Positions 12,515 through 25,100 of a DNA stretch of 64,000 nt are shown here, piece after piece. Source of the stretch: Taenia hydatigena. Lineage: Eukaryota; Platyhelminthes; Cestoda; Cyclophyllidea; Taeniidae. The stretch lies in contig JADWOT020000002.1 in the NCBI GenBank assembly GCA_036345935.2, forward strand, positions 21,702,355-21,766,354, in the 5' to 3' direction. A program made the translations under genes and the position numbers. Each line of letters starts with the position of its first letter. Positions within the stretch are counted from its first letter, which is position 1. The notes under the pieces were generated by a model that was given only the letters and a program-made list of their open reading frames with translations, had not been told where the DNA came from and did not search any database.

Positions 12515-14992
12515 CTGAAGAAAAGAAAGCAACTTAGCAAAAAGCTCTGCCTTTCTTCGTTTCTTACTGCCAAAGTTAATAATGCATTCATGCGGATCTG
12601 CTGTCGGCATAGTTCTATCTGCCAAAGAGTTGTGCTGTTTTTATTTGAATTGCTTACTTGAAACCTCATCATTTTTAATTCGTGTTTGTATCTTATTTGA
12701 CACTAGGACTACGAAAATGTAGACCTCTTATCTTATCAAAAATGTCACAAGCACTTGATGCAGTAGTTGGCCCTGGATAGCGCTAGACGCTCACCCATTA
12801 AACGGCAGCTGATGCTGCTGACCACCTTATAAGCACGAGCACAGTGATTTCACATGCAGACTTCCGAAATTGCAGGCTTTGAGGAAAAATTGAATGATTT
12901 TTGACCTAATTTGCAAATCGCACCTTTACATGGACCAAAGTTGCCATGTTTATCGTCAATGGGCTCCGACAAATCTATAATGGCTGTTCGTCGTGTCCGG
13001 AGAACTTGGGATGCTGACAAAGGTGCTTCAATCGCAGTATCTTTGACTTCGATATTTCCAACCGTTTCAAGAAACGCGGGGTTCGCTGGCTGAACACCTG
13101 AAAGATCGGTAAATATTTACTGCAAAATCGGTCTAGTAAATCAAAAAAGTGCTTAAAAATAAGGAGGCCATATTTTCTATGCACAATTTCATGATTTTTC
13201 ATGAGTTGTAAGGCTTAAAGAAGACAAGAGTAATTTACGAAGAGTATGAATAATGCCTCAACAAATCCTGCACTGTCTTATACATAGCTTACTTAGGCCA
13301 CTACACCTACAATTTTGATTTCTAGGAATCGGTAGATAGACTCTTCTCTAATACATTCAACACATCGCTTCCGCATGCAGCTAGGCAACAATTCAGTGGT
13401 AGGTAATTTTGCTGATCCTTGGTTAAGGAATGATTGTCTGCGGAACATGGGAATGGGATTAAGACAGGACCATATTCTCCTCTCTCAACTTTGCTCCCAT
13501 CTAAGATTAAAATCCGTTTGAGAGTGATTTTTGAAACCACAATATAAAACTCTGTCCAGCGAAAATGAATCGCTAAGTTGATTAAGGCGCATAAATCCTT
13601 TCTAATTTATGAGACTAGTCCTGATTGTCGTCATTTGAGCTACAAAAAATTTATGTCTGGGAAGAGATCTATGCCTACCGTCTGCCAAAAATTCATATGC
13701 AAAGTGGGCACGGCAATTAGTAGTAGGGCCACCGCTTGGTATTCCAAAATTATATTGCCCCTTGTTTAAAAGGGCTAGAAGTGGAAAAACTATTTTCATC
13801 CCAAGTCTTGATCAGGGAGCAATCTAAATGCGGCACATGTACACAGCGTATGTAAATAAGGGACACATTTTTGGGTATGCAAGACCGCTTCCTACCCCAT
13901 GATGTGAGCCAGAACGAATGAAGCCATCACGTAAGGTAAACACTGCTGAATGCTAGTCTTGGCCTTTTGTCTTAGGCAAACATATCAGGAACGCGTTGCG
14001 ATATTTTCACCAAAATGCTTTAGTCACCGGAATTATATATTTTACACGAGAGCGCCAGTAACGGCTAAGCGGCAGGTATATTGAGAAACATTGTAATGCA
14101 AAGATGGCTACTGCCTCTATTAATTTCTCTCACTACCAAAACCTAGTGTCGTAAATGTATAGCAACTGACGGAGATAGCCAAAACTCTTGAGGAAACTAA
14201 TCTACATCCAAATCTATGTCCTTTAAAACTGTTCAAAACGTGCCCTCTGATGCTGTTCATAGCACTCCTATTAAAAAGCTTGACTACATCAACAAAGGGT
14301 GCATGTCTCATGTTTATAGTAGCTGATTCAACTGTACAGATGTTTGGCAACGACTAATTTGAGAAGTGAATGGAAAAAGAGATAAAAAATTTTGACTCGT
14401 AATGAATATTTGAGGTATTTTTGTCTTAGATGACGCCATTCTTAGGTCAAAACACTGCACCCTTCGGTAATGAATCATAATGCTCTTGTTGTAAAGAAAC
14501 ACTGAATCTCTTAGGACGCATTGACAATAAAGGCCAAGTGCAGATAGATAAATTGTCGATTTTGAGATCAATATAGTCCTTTTTAATAAAAAAATGACGC
14601 AAAGCTGCTAGCCTACTCCCAAGGGTTGCCTTTTGGAGGTAACTTTGATGTAAGTGCTAACAGAAAATTTAATCGCAGAAGGCCCAGCGAATCAAGCTCA
14701 GGGGAAGCGGAAGGCATTGCAACGACGAGCTCTAAATTTACTTGCGCATTCAAAACATGAGGTAAGGTAAACAAAGTGAATTTTTTAAGCATGGATGCCG
14801 CTACTTTACCGCTATTTTATTATTAATAATTGGCATGAAATTCACAAAACTTGAAGATGTTCATACGCTTTGAGTGGCCACTAATACCGAAGCTCCTTTC
14901 GAAGGACTTTGTAAAGGGTAATCAGGCGCAAGAGTAATAAGACCTTTAACTCTAAGCAGAGGTAATAACAACTCTCTAGCAAGAATACGCAC
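12515..14992 (-). other. Proposed Shaw intron 4 (long isoform)
   Basis: Runs from donor GTGCGT at 14992 to the CAG acceptor at 12515. It contains the exon 4 stop codon and the short-form poly(A) signal, so splicing and polyadenylation would compete here. No gene is seen inside. Confidence 0.5.
14816..14821 (-). terminator. Poly(A) signal AATAAA for the short Shaw mRNA
   Basis: TTTATT on the plus strand, AATAAA on the coding strand, about 155 nt past the exon 4 stop, in an A/T-rich stretch. The hexamer is common in AT-rich DNA, so its position is the main support. Confidence 0.45.
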
Positions 14993-15271
14993 TCTCTAAT
15001 CGACGATTCATTAGCACCGCATTGGGGATGCTGGCGGCCAAATTCGGCGACAGTCGACGACAACATGCACGACCATTTCGAATGGATTCTGGAGGCGATT
15101 TGTGCTTGGCGCGAATTGGCTCCGCGGGCAATACACGACGTCGCTTTTTGGGCAACTTGGAGCGCGCCTGAGTGTGTGAGTAGAACATAGAGAAGTTGGA
15201 AACGATGACGGGAACGGGAAGGGCGATAGTCAACACTCCCGTGATTGCACACAATGCGCCTACCATCATTC
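14976..15271 (-). CDS. Shaw: Shaw K+ channel exon 4: S6 and basic C-terminus (short isoform end)
   Basis: Starts with GA, which completes Gly434 (phase 1), after the acceptor TTGATTGGTAG. Encodes S6 (about 435-457, [20 protein letters not shown]) with the PVP gate hinge at 452-454. It continues [20 protein letters not shown] and the very basic KKRRR, as in Shaw proteins. The rest of the tail is basic and Ser/Pro-rich and ends ESAYSC at TAG (14978-14976), giving 531 residues. An AATAAA on this strand lies about 155 nt past the stop, which supports an mRNA ending here. A cryptic donor A/GTGCGT at 14993/14992, 16 nt before the end of the stop, gives an alternative splice to exon 5. The 133-codon open frame over the same bases is a shadow. 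Confidence 0.93.
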
Positions 15272-18200
15272 CTACCAATCAAAAAGCAAACGGCGGTCTC
15301 ACCTTTGAAAAGGTGAAGTATTATAGTGAAATAAATTAAAATTTGGAAGGAGCTTACGAACTAAGGCCTTAATCGTGACTATGATTTCAATAAACTTGGG
15401 AACGAGCAAACCATATCTTTCCAACTATTACGTTTTATCCATAAAATTATTTAGATCCTTAAAACATAACTGCGGCATAACGCATTGTTTAGTTGCATAA
15501 TCAGCCGCGTAAATTGCATATCTACACCAAGCCATAGCCTTTAGTTCATGCTAATGAACATTCAACTCTCGTCCATGCCGATTCCATATTTTTTATGCTT
15601 GCCATATTCTGTAACTTTATACTACTTTAGCTAAGGCTTCAAGAGCAATCATCAGCCAACACTGGGTAAAAATGATTTTCATCATCACCATTGCTAAAAA
15701 ATGTGCAGACGATTGTCTTATTTATAATAGTTTTTTATTTGGTTTAAACTGAGGCTAATAAACAACTTGAAAAGTGTTTAAACTTAAACAGCACCATTGT
15801 CGGCATGTATGGAATAGGGTACCAAGGAAATGGAGCAAACTTTTTGACACTTCTTTGACATTGTTGCTACTTTATTTCAAGCGGGTGTTCCATCAACTTA
15901 GGCCACAGAAGGGAAGTTGAACCTCAGGCTATGACCACCTAATATCTGCCCTAATAACCACAAGCGTACCTATGCTCCTCGTCACATGACTCGGTGTAAG
16001 TGGCTCTTATCACGGGGCAAGAAGTCTCACGCTTAACGGGAACAGGATTTTGCAAAAGGAACTTAGAAATTTTTAAATGTGTGCCCAAGGCTTGCCGAAC
16101 TTTACGATTAGCACATCAAATAATTGCATTATAAGGACACGAAACTTGTAAACAAAAGTGGGTGATTTGCAAAGATTTACACGTACTGGCAGGTTCCAGT
16201 AATATAACTTGAAATACATTACTCAAGTAACTTACTTAAGGTAAAAAATCTGCTATAAACAGGCGTACTTTGTATCCTTTTGGTCAATCGTCAGTGAGCC
16301 TACCATAATTGGCTTTTGCTGATAACAAAATCAAAATAAACAAAGCGATAGGTAAAATAAACATCACTGAGTTAAGGTGATTGCTCCTGATGAATTTTGA
16401 TTTTATATTAATAACAGTCTAATTTAATAAGGCAATCATCTTTTCAAATCAGTAGCCGTTGGGCCAGTCAGCCAATTTAGGCCGTAATCTGACTCTATCC
16501 CTTAAGTATACTCATAAAACCTCTCAATTTTTTAGAAAATTTTACAACTGACAGGAAGGCTATTAAAAGCGGGAGCAAAAACCGCCAAAGGACATTTTGC
16601 CACATCGTCAGTGGTAAGTGTAAACATTTTGGAACAATAAATACATTGCTTTCTATTACCTTTGTTAAATTTAAGAAATATCGAGCGGTCTGCATGAAGG
16701 CATGTATCAGTTTCTTATAAAAGGGCAAATTAAGGGTGGTCCGGCTCTGGAACTCAGTGGACTTGGACATATTTTGCCTCAGTTAGCAGAACAAATAATA
16801 AGTCAAATCAGTTGAGCATAGACTCCTACAAAATCCCTTTAGCAACTGTTTTAGGCAGGCTGGCTTATGGAAACACAGCAATAAACTTGTAGCAGGAAGG
16901 GTAGGACCTCTTGGGTGCATGCTCGCTTGCTTGAGTTTCAAAGAAAATAACTTACTGATATAGAAAGGGCCTCCACCTAAAAGGCATGATTTATATATCT
17001 ATCAATTTAATAATTTGATCGTAACCTTTCGATTATAAGGAAAAAGACGGGGCATTTGAGGAATCCGTTACTAAGACGAGCGATCAAAGGACTTACAAAA
17101 GTCATGCCGGAACTTTTCAAACGCTGTTGCATAGAAATTTGCCAGGTCTACTTATGTTAGCGCTGCTAAAGGAACGAGGACACTCAAAACTATACGGCAA
17201 ATCGCGGTCCCTACTGGTAACTAATTTTATTGTTTATAGTTTACTTAGCTAGCTGAGAAATAAATCCTCTTTAGCACACTCCTTTATGCAAATTATCTGA
17301 TGAGACGCTTTTGATTAATTTTGATAATACTTTTTGTGAATTTTTTGGAAACTTGGTAATGTACCGAAAGTACCAGTCTGATTTACAATTCATTGCGATC
17401 ATGTCATAAAATTGCACTTATTTCAACTCCTCATTTTTAGCTCCTTAAATAAATAAGCTCTCTCTTTTAGGGTCCCGGTGGTCACCTTAATTCATAATTA
17501 CGTCGACGGTGCATGACTTGCACTGAAGTCGTGCCTTCCTTCATCGTCAGGAAGGTAATGAAGAACCACAGAATTTCCTTAGAGCCCGGCAAAGCGCTGA
17601 TACGCAAAAGACCGTCATAGAACAAAGGCTGAGAACGAAACGACTTCCGAATTACCCAACTTAAACTGGAGAGTTTGCTTTCGAACCGAGCATATCTATT
17701 CAGCTTCATTAACCACAATATTAAAAAAATTTGCTTGATTGTGTCTTTCCTTTCTTGTGACCTAAACCACCGGTGACTGGTTGCTTCAGTTTCTGAATTT
17801 TAATCAACCCCAAAGCTTTCATTTGGATGGAATAACTCTATGTCCTTACAAAACCTGCACTAAAAGTTAGATTCGTCTTCACGACACTCGCTAGCACAAG
17901 TGTACGCCAAATTATCATTACAGGTTTGGTACATTTATGTTAAGCCTTTATGACTCCTTTTATATTATGGAAGGTTTTGACATGTGCTAAAAGTAGAGTC
18001 TATTTGGTAAATGGGTGTAGTTTGGGTTCCATTTAACATTCTCTTAAGCGCCTTTCCTCCATCTATTTGTGATTACGTAGTTCGCCAGGCATCCATTCCG
18101 ATTACTGCAATCTATCATACAAGAGTAACAAAGTTTTGTTTCTTTGGAAAGCACGAATTAAGCCACCCAGGCAAGCACGAGTCCACACAAACCAAACGGG

Positions 18201-21200
18201 ATAAGATCTAAGTTATGCTCCTCGCACTTTAAGACAGTTAACGTGGGTACCTCACGGCGATCTCTAAAAACATCTTAGCAAAATCCGGAGAAAAAGTTAA
18301 TCACATTCATCTTGACAGTCATAATCCCAAATTCTGTCAAAGGCTTAGGAGAGCAGCAGACTCCGGCACATCCCTCATAAATGGTGGCTTTTAGGGAATT
18401 TCACATGTCCTATTTGTTTACCAGTTGAACAGAAAAACCCCACATTTCGACTAATAAAAGTTGCACAATTTACAATATACATTTAGATATCATTCATGAA
18501 ATTCATCCATAATTTATTAAATAATGGGATTTCAATCAAGTTGCTAAGTAAATGTCATCAGTCGCCTAATCTAGCACGAATGGCAGTTCTAGAGTCTACT
18601 TGTAGTGTAAAGGAGCGCTTGTTTTATTTTGATTATTTCAATTTGGTTCAAACCAGAGAAAATTTTTAATTGCACATCAAACTATCTAAACTGCGCGAAG
18701 TTCAAGTGTCAAGGGTTGACAGGACTTCGATTTGACCTCAGCCTACGCACTCATCACCACCTAATTGAGAATATTTAAAGAGGCGTGTAAGTAAGGACCT
18801 TGACCAAACTTTTAACAGAGTTTTAATTTGATCCTGAACATATAACTTTCCCGCACATTTATAGCTGTCTTACTCTCTCCATATTTACCTCAGTTGACTA
18901 CTTCTTTTCACAAAAGCATATCATTTGTGATTTTTTGCACCAGTACTTATGTAATGAGCAACGCAAGAAATTCCAACTTTAGTCAGTCGACTCTATTCTG
19001 CTTCGAAATTTTTCCAGCATTACGATAATGGACGAGGGTTGGTTGTCAGTAACTAGTATTTAAGCGCTTCTTCTCATTGTACTACTGTATCGTCAGTTGT
19101 TGAAAAACAATTGAACTTCTCTCTCACTCGCTCTCCTGCTGAATATCCACCGAGGCCTTGTGTCTCCTCTTTTAAGCCCTTACATTTCGTTCATGTTGCG
19201 AAACATTTTCCACAAAATTGAGTCCAGGCTAAGTCAAGGCGACAGTTAAAATGATTAAATTTGGAATTATCTCATGTATGTTCAGGCGTTTTTAATGTGA
19301 GCCCTAAAAAAGAAACCAACAGCAGCAGTAGATTAGGTAATGAAATCACTTTTCTAACCAGAATACCTGCCTCTGTTTTATTGTTTCCTTTACGTGCGGT
19401 CTGCTTGCAAGGCACAAATTACTTCATCTAGATGTTACAGACTGACATAAAATGCATGCGACATACTTATGCATGCCATACACATTTTCGCAGTATTTGG
19501 GCTTTCCAGATTTAAAAAAATAAGTTTCACACAAATTAGCCCTGTTTTAAAATAAACCTATTCGATCTTATGCAAAAGAGAGGAATTGATTGCCTATAAA
19601 TAGTTGTAAAAATGACTTAAGTGGCGCGATTTTAAATTTTAATTATATGTAAGCCTAAAATTGACCTTTTAAGACGTGATACGGAAGCCATTCTGAGGAT
19701 GGTCAATGATCATTGAGGTGGGTGGAGGCATTAATAGAGAGACCAGGGAAAGATAAACTATATGGAGCCTAATATGAAATTTACGAACGTAGAACGAGGC
19801 AAATTTTTTGATGAAGTTAGTGCATCCATACAATACCTATGATGAGCAATTGCACAAGGGTGACAATCAGGCTAGACAAAATTCGTTAACCGAAACGTAG
19901 CTACACAGTGTGGCCATAAAGACGATGTCTACACCTCGACAACATTTTAAGCTCGGTAGTTGTGTCCTGCATGACTAACTTCACATTTGGGGATTTGTTT
20001 CAGCGAGGAGGAAATGCCATCTGAAATACCTTTATGATAGAGGGTCGTCTAGGATGGGCCAGCATTTGACAAGTGACCTTGTCCAATGCAATTTGTAAGT
20101 AGATGGTCCAACTGTAGACAATTTTCTTTTGAATTGAAGAAACGACAATATTTGGTGCCGATCATAGATTATCCACTAAGTATGCCTAGGCTTTCAATAG
20201 TACATTACATCATAAATTTATACTACATTGAATCAGCGCTTACATCTTTTAGATGTTTTGAAAGAAATTTCATATGTTGCACTGGCAAGTACATCAGATG
20301 GATTTGCTCTAAAATGACAGCACAGTGATTCTGGCGCTTGGATGCTAAACTCTCGCAATGAAAGGCATGGATTCTAGACGACCTTTGTCTAGACTTTAAA
20401 GGGAGCAACAATCACTGCTAGACGTTTCATTTGTAACGATTTGTAAATGCTTTTATAAAAGTCGTCAAAAGCAACGTTTGTAATTATTTTCAGGGCACTT
20501 AATGTTTCAGAAGATCACACAAAGATCGTTAACCCGTCAAAGCACCGTAAAAATGGCAACTGAGCGGGGAGATGGGTTGCATCCAAAACATAACAAGGAA
20601 GCTGATTTTCATGTTACCTAATTGCTCTTACAAAACGTGATAAATGTAATGAAAAAGTGGGTCAACAAGATAGCTTGTGAAAATTTGGAGGTGTTATTTT
20701 TAATGACTAGTGGGAACCAATTTTCGTTTTATTAACATTTATCTTGTAGGTTGCCTCAAATTATTTAGAGAACTTGATGCTGGATTAGCGGGAAGAGATA
20801 ATAAAGAATTGCTTGTAATGCCGTTAACGAGCACAGCTCGGACCGAACCCTTAAATTTTACGGTAATGTATTATATTACTGCCCAAGGTAAACACCACAT
20901 CTGCTGTGATTCAGTTGAGACTACAAACCGGTAAGCATTAACCGTACCACACACGAGAAAAATCGTTGGCAGTGACTGAGATTTTACAAACTAAGGCACA
21001 AGTATATAATGATAGAAAAATGAGCTGAAGTAAGAGTGGTGCACTCGTAATATAGATTGTCAAGCGCATACATTAAAAGATCCTAGCCGTGTTTGTCGTC
21101 AGTCAAATGCACAAAACGAGTGGTGAGTGGTCCCAGAAGCAGTAAAGACAGCTGCAAGTCGACGGTGCCATGCGCTGAATACCAGGAAAGTTTGGTGTCC

Positions 21201-21456
21201 CTATTCTTTAATAGAATTGACTTAATTCTTCCATAACGATTCAGAAATTGACAAATCTTTGGTGTTGAAGATGATACTGGCTAGGACCAAAGCATAGGAA
21301 TCAATACGTCGATTATCAGAACTTCTTCTTTAAGAATTTTGCTCTTACACTAAAAAGTCAGAAGTCTTTATTGAAATTTACTGTCTTTAACATGGATAGC
21401 CAGAACTTGACACAATCACTTTGGTGTTAAAGGTGCAACGATGCACGTATCCTTAC
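15272..21456 (-). other. Shaw intron 3
   Basis: GTAAGG donor at 21456 and TTGGTAG acceptor at 15272, phase 1. It separates the selectivity filter from S6. Non-coding apart from a possible pore-exon relic at 17482-17718. Short frames such as 16770-16495 (91 codons, one hydrophobic stretch) have no support. Confidence 0.85.
17482..17718 (-). pseudogene. Possible decayed copy of the Shaw S4-pore exon
   Basis: An open frame in intron 3 on the gene's strand shows scattered, ordered matches to exon 3. MKLNRY aligns with FKLTRY at the end of S4. LFYDGLLRISALP aligns with [11 protein letters not shown] at the S5 end. LWFFITFLTM aligns with LWWAIVTM in the pore helix. At DNA level TCTGTGGT, GACGATGA and AAGTCAT occur in the same order. 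The filter TVGYGD is gone, and about 13 codons between S4 and S5 are missing. If real, it is a second, old exon duplication in this locus. The matches are short and chance is possible. Confidence 0.3.
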
Positions 21457-22177
21457 CAGCGTATGACTTAGGCGCCATATCTCCATATCCTACTGTGGTC
21501 ATCGTGACAATTGCCCACCACAGACCAATGGGAATCGAAGTGAAGTCGTTGGCTGGGGACAGCGATAATCTCTCGGCGTAGAAAACTAATGCAGCGAAAA
21601 GCACAATGAAGACCATTAAAAAGAACACCAGGAGCGATAATTCCTTTGCACTAGCTTTGAACGTGAGTATAAGAATCTTCAATCCCGAGATGTATCGAGT
21701 GAGTTTAAACAGTCGCATCACTCGTACAATGCTGAGAAGCTCAACAGCGCATTTGGCTATCAGAGGAGGTGGTGAGGAGTGATGATTTCCAAGACCGAGA
21801 GTTACGAACACCTCGACGTAAAAACTGATCACTGCCGCGATTTCGATGAGATTGAGAGGAGAGCGGAGGAACCCTATTAGACTGTCGGTGACGGTCAGAC
21901 GGATGACAAACTCGAAGAGGAACCAGATGTTGCATACAAACTCGATGTAGAGAAAGGCAGAATGTGGCATTACGGCGAGTGGGTCAGAGGAGACGAGGAT
22001 AAAAGATTGCGAAGCAGTGGTTAAGGAAGAGTAGGAAAGGGCCGTGGTATTGAGACTGATATTGAAGAAAGGTCCAGTTGAAAGTTGAAGTGAAGGAGTA
22101 GTGAGGGATGGAGCCGTCTTAAAACAGTACGCGACGATGGACAGGATCACGCAAATGATGGAAATCAAGGCCACACA
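21457..22177 (-). CDS. Shaw: Shaw K+ channel exon 3: S1 to selectivity filter
   Basis: Encodes residues 194-433 plus the first base of Gly434. The acceptor TTTCATCTTTATAG precedes TGTGTGGCC; the donor is GCTG followed by GTAAGG, phase 1. S1 spans about 194-212. A Ser/Thr-rich extracellular S1-S2 loop has two possible N-glycosylation sites (NIS at 232, NTT at 236). S2 spans about 268-288, S3 about 302-320, S4 about 339-356, and S5 about 372-392. The pore helix LWWAIVTMT leads to the K+ filter TVGYGD at 421-426. S4 has positive residues at every third position (R345, R348, K351, R354). This is fewer than in Shaker or vertebrate Kv3 and matches the reduced S4 charge known for Shaw, which implies shallow voltage dependence. 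The S3-S4 loop holds HHSSPPP. Confidence 0.96.
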
Positions 22178-25100
22178 CTATAAAGATGAAAAAAATTGAC
22201 ATCAATTTGAGCGAAAATGGTAATCTAGCAGCCAAGAGTAGAAAGGCCGTGTGCTTCAAACGTTTACACAATGGTTTGTTGGAAGACTTAAATAAAATAT
22301 TTGATCAAAATTAGCTGAAACTATTGGCTCTCTTTATTCCTATTTGTCCCTGGGTTGTTCCGTGTATCAGTTTTACAGATGCTTATATTTTAAGCTGTTT
22401 TCTTGCATTCGAAAAAATACAGGAAGGGAGGTAGTTACTGCAGGAAGGCGATGATGACGACACTACGCTATAGGCGGTCTCGAAACGGCAAGGGCACTTG
22501 GCAATTAATTTTGTCATAAGCGTTGGCGCACTACCTTAATGATTCAAGGAGTTTTTCCGAAATTGCCCACCTATTCAGGTTTTATTGTCGGGTGCTATTA
22601 AGTGACCTGAAATCTCATTACAACTCCCGAATAGCTAACTACAGAGAATCATTAGGAAGGGGAAGTTCTTAGTCAATCAACTCATTTATGCACATGTACT
22701 ATAAAGCTCTGATTAATATCTCCTCGGTAAAATCATTTTTCGTTGGCCACCCTTTATGTGGGTTAGACCTTACTTCTAAGTTAAGCAAGGTAACTTTGAT
22801 ATCGAATCCACAAAAATTTTTCGCAACATCAGTTTGGTGACATGAATGTAGTGCCGTATAGAACTTATCTACCGGATTTGATTCTGGTAAAGAAAGGCTT
22901 TAACTTTTGACAACGAGACCAAAGTTCGCTTTTGAGGGAACGATCTTGAAAGGGTGAGATTTAGACGGGTTTAAATTGTTATAAAACACGCTATGATGTG
23001 CGGGATTCAGGATATCGGTTAGTTTTAGCCAATTTTTCAGTAAATTTTTCTAGGTTAAGTGGCATTGGATGTTGGTAGACAAATTACTCGTTTCAAATTC
23101 ACGCTTCAAGGGGTCTAAAATTGCTTTTAAGTTCATCCGAGCGTTATGCGTTTTGCGGGACCCTTAAGTCCTCTCCAATGGCCCACATTTTCTGTTAAGC
23201 CTACATTTTTGACAGTAATTATATGAGTTGTATTCATAAACCTCTTATGTGCATGGTTAAGAGACTGGCTGGTCTCAAAGTTAGAAGACATTGTTCACAC
23301 TTTGAATGAGGTGCAAAAGGCAAGAGTAGAAAGTTTTCCTCCTTTTATTTTTCATATTTAATTGCATGGTTTGATCGTTTATTTTTATCTTTGTAATTTA
23401 CTATCCTATCCGTAGAAAGTATCGTGCAACCTAAGTGCGGTTTTCATGAGCTAGAGTAGCACGAATAGTGCTGTATAAAGGCTGCTTAAATAACAACTAC
23501 TGACACATTTATTTTTCGTGCATTAGGTCAATCGGCCAGTTAGGCATGGGCTGAAAATCGCTTTTAATTTGTTCTTTCAAACTAACGAAGGTGTAGACGA
23601 TTTTCTCTAAGTCCAGCGTTGGGCATTGATGAGTGAACTTCGACACTTCAAAAAAAATTTTCTTAGAGCAGCTCTTAAATAACACCATATTCTTTGAACT
23701 GATTCTCTTCTACAGTCGTACCTCCTAAAATTGTATCACAATGTTAATGAAGTGGATTTGAAGTCAAAGTGGCCATGTTCTAAGCTGCCAACATTCTCGA
23801 CTTACATTGCTTTTATAAAGACGGTATTTTAGGATGCAATGGTTTAGAAATAAAGGTAGTGGATTGCTCAACCAAAAGCATAAATCATCAAATAAATGCT
23901 AAAGCTAACCCAAAAGTGAATGAGCCCATAAAAAACCAAATTTTAATCAAAAGCATCAAGTTATTCGGCAAATCATTGTGGCGGACATCATCGCAGTGTA
24001 ACTTAACATGAAGGCCACTTGAAAGCATTAAGCCATTTAAGTTAAGTAATTTGTCGGCATAATACTTAAATATTTCAAGAGTTGAAACTGCATCGTGACA
24101 GTAAAGTTTTACACAAGGGTCAAATTGGGTTCGGTCATTCACTTTTGTGTGAAGTTGGATGTCTTAGATTCTAAACATTTCCGAAATCGTAAAATCCTGA
24201 ACGTGGCCCAATGATTTTATGTGCGAAGTCAACGATTTTATAAAATTAAATTGCCTTAACTTTAAGCTTAAAATGCTGGCCCATGTACATTACAAACAAT
24301 TTAACGTTTTGGTGTTTGCTGCCGAAACGGAATGAGGCACCTTTTCGCGACATGAACTCTTAATGCTTTTGCATGAAGCTTCTTAAAAGACCTATTGAAA
24401 AGATAACGAAATATCCAGAGTTAAGAAGATGTTCTTTTAAAATTAATCTGTCTGTTTGAAAACCTGTTCGTTTAATAGTATCAAAGCAGGATCGTGTAAC
24501 TTTCTGGGGGTGTGCGCCTGAATTTGGTGCAAAAAGGAAACCATTCGTTAAATATTACTCTCGTAATCTCTGGGGTTGATTTGAGCAAACATGCACATTA
24601 ATCTTATTGTGTTTCATAAAGTCCAAACCTTTGCTGCCGCATTGCTTGATTATTTAACTTAAATTTTCTTTAGGCATGACTTGCACTAAAATGAGCAGGC
24701 AAGAACAGGATTTAGTTAAGGTAGTTTCAAACCGCTGATGTGATGTGACCGGTTAGGCGAAAATTTTAATCTTCACCGCAAAATTTAAGGGTTCAAGGTA
24801 TATTAATTGCTGAAAAGACTTATAATTGCCATTTATAGACTTGCGACAGCCTTAACCTAGCAACTCTTAACTTTATGTACCAATGAATTGCTTTCTTTTC
24901 CTTTCTATTTGGTTAAAATATTGGCGTTTTTTGCATTTGTGCATTATGTTACCACATGTATGCTCACAGGACCAAACAACTCCAATTATATGAGAATAAG
25001 TTTTGTAAAGAATGTCACAAATACGTAGCATTGGAAAATTAAAAGACGCAACGTCACAAATGTAAAGCCCGAATGACAAAAGAATGACTTAATCTCATTA

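Noticed and set aside
12341..12625. 94- and 99-codon frames on both strands
   Set aside because: They overlap the proposed exon 5 in other frames. Neither has recognisable features, and the exon 5 frame has splice and poly(A) support.
14881..15282. 133-codon minus-strand frame
   Set aside because: It overlaps exon 4 in another frame. The S6 frame is the one with clear homology.
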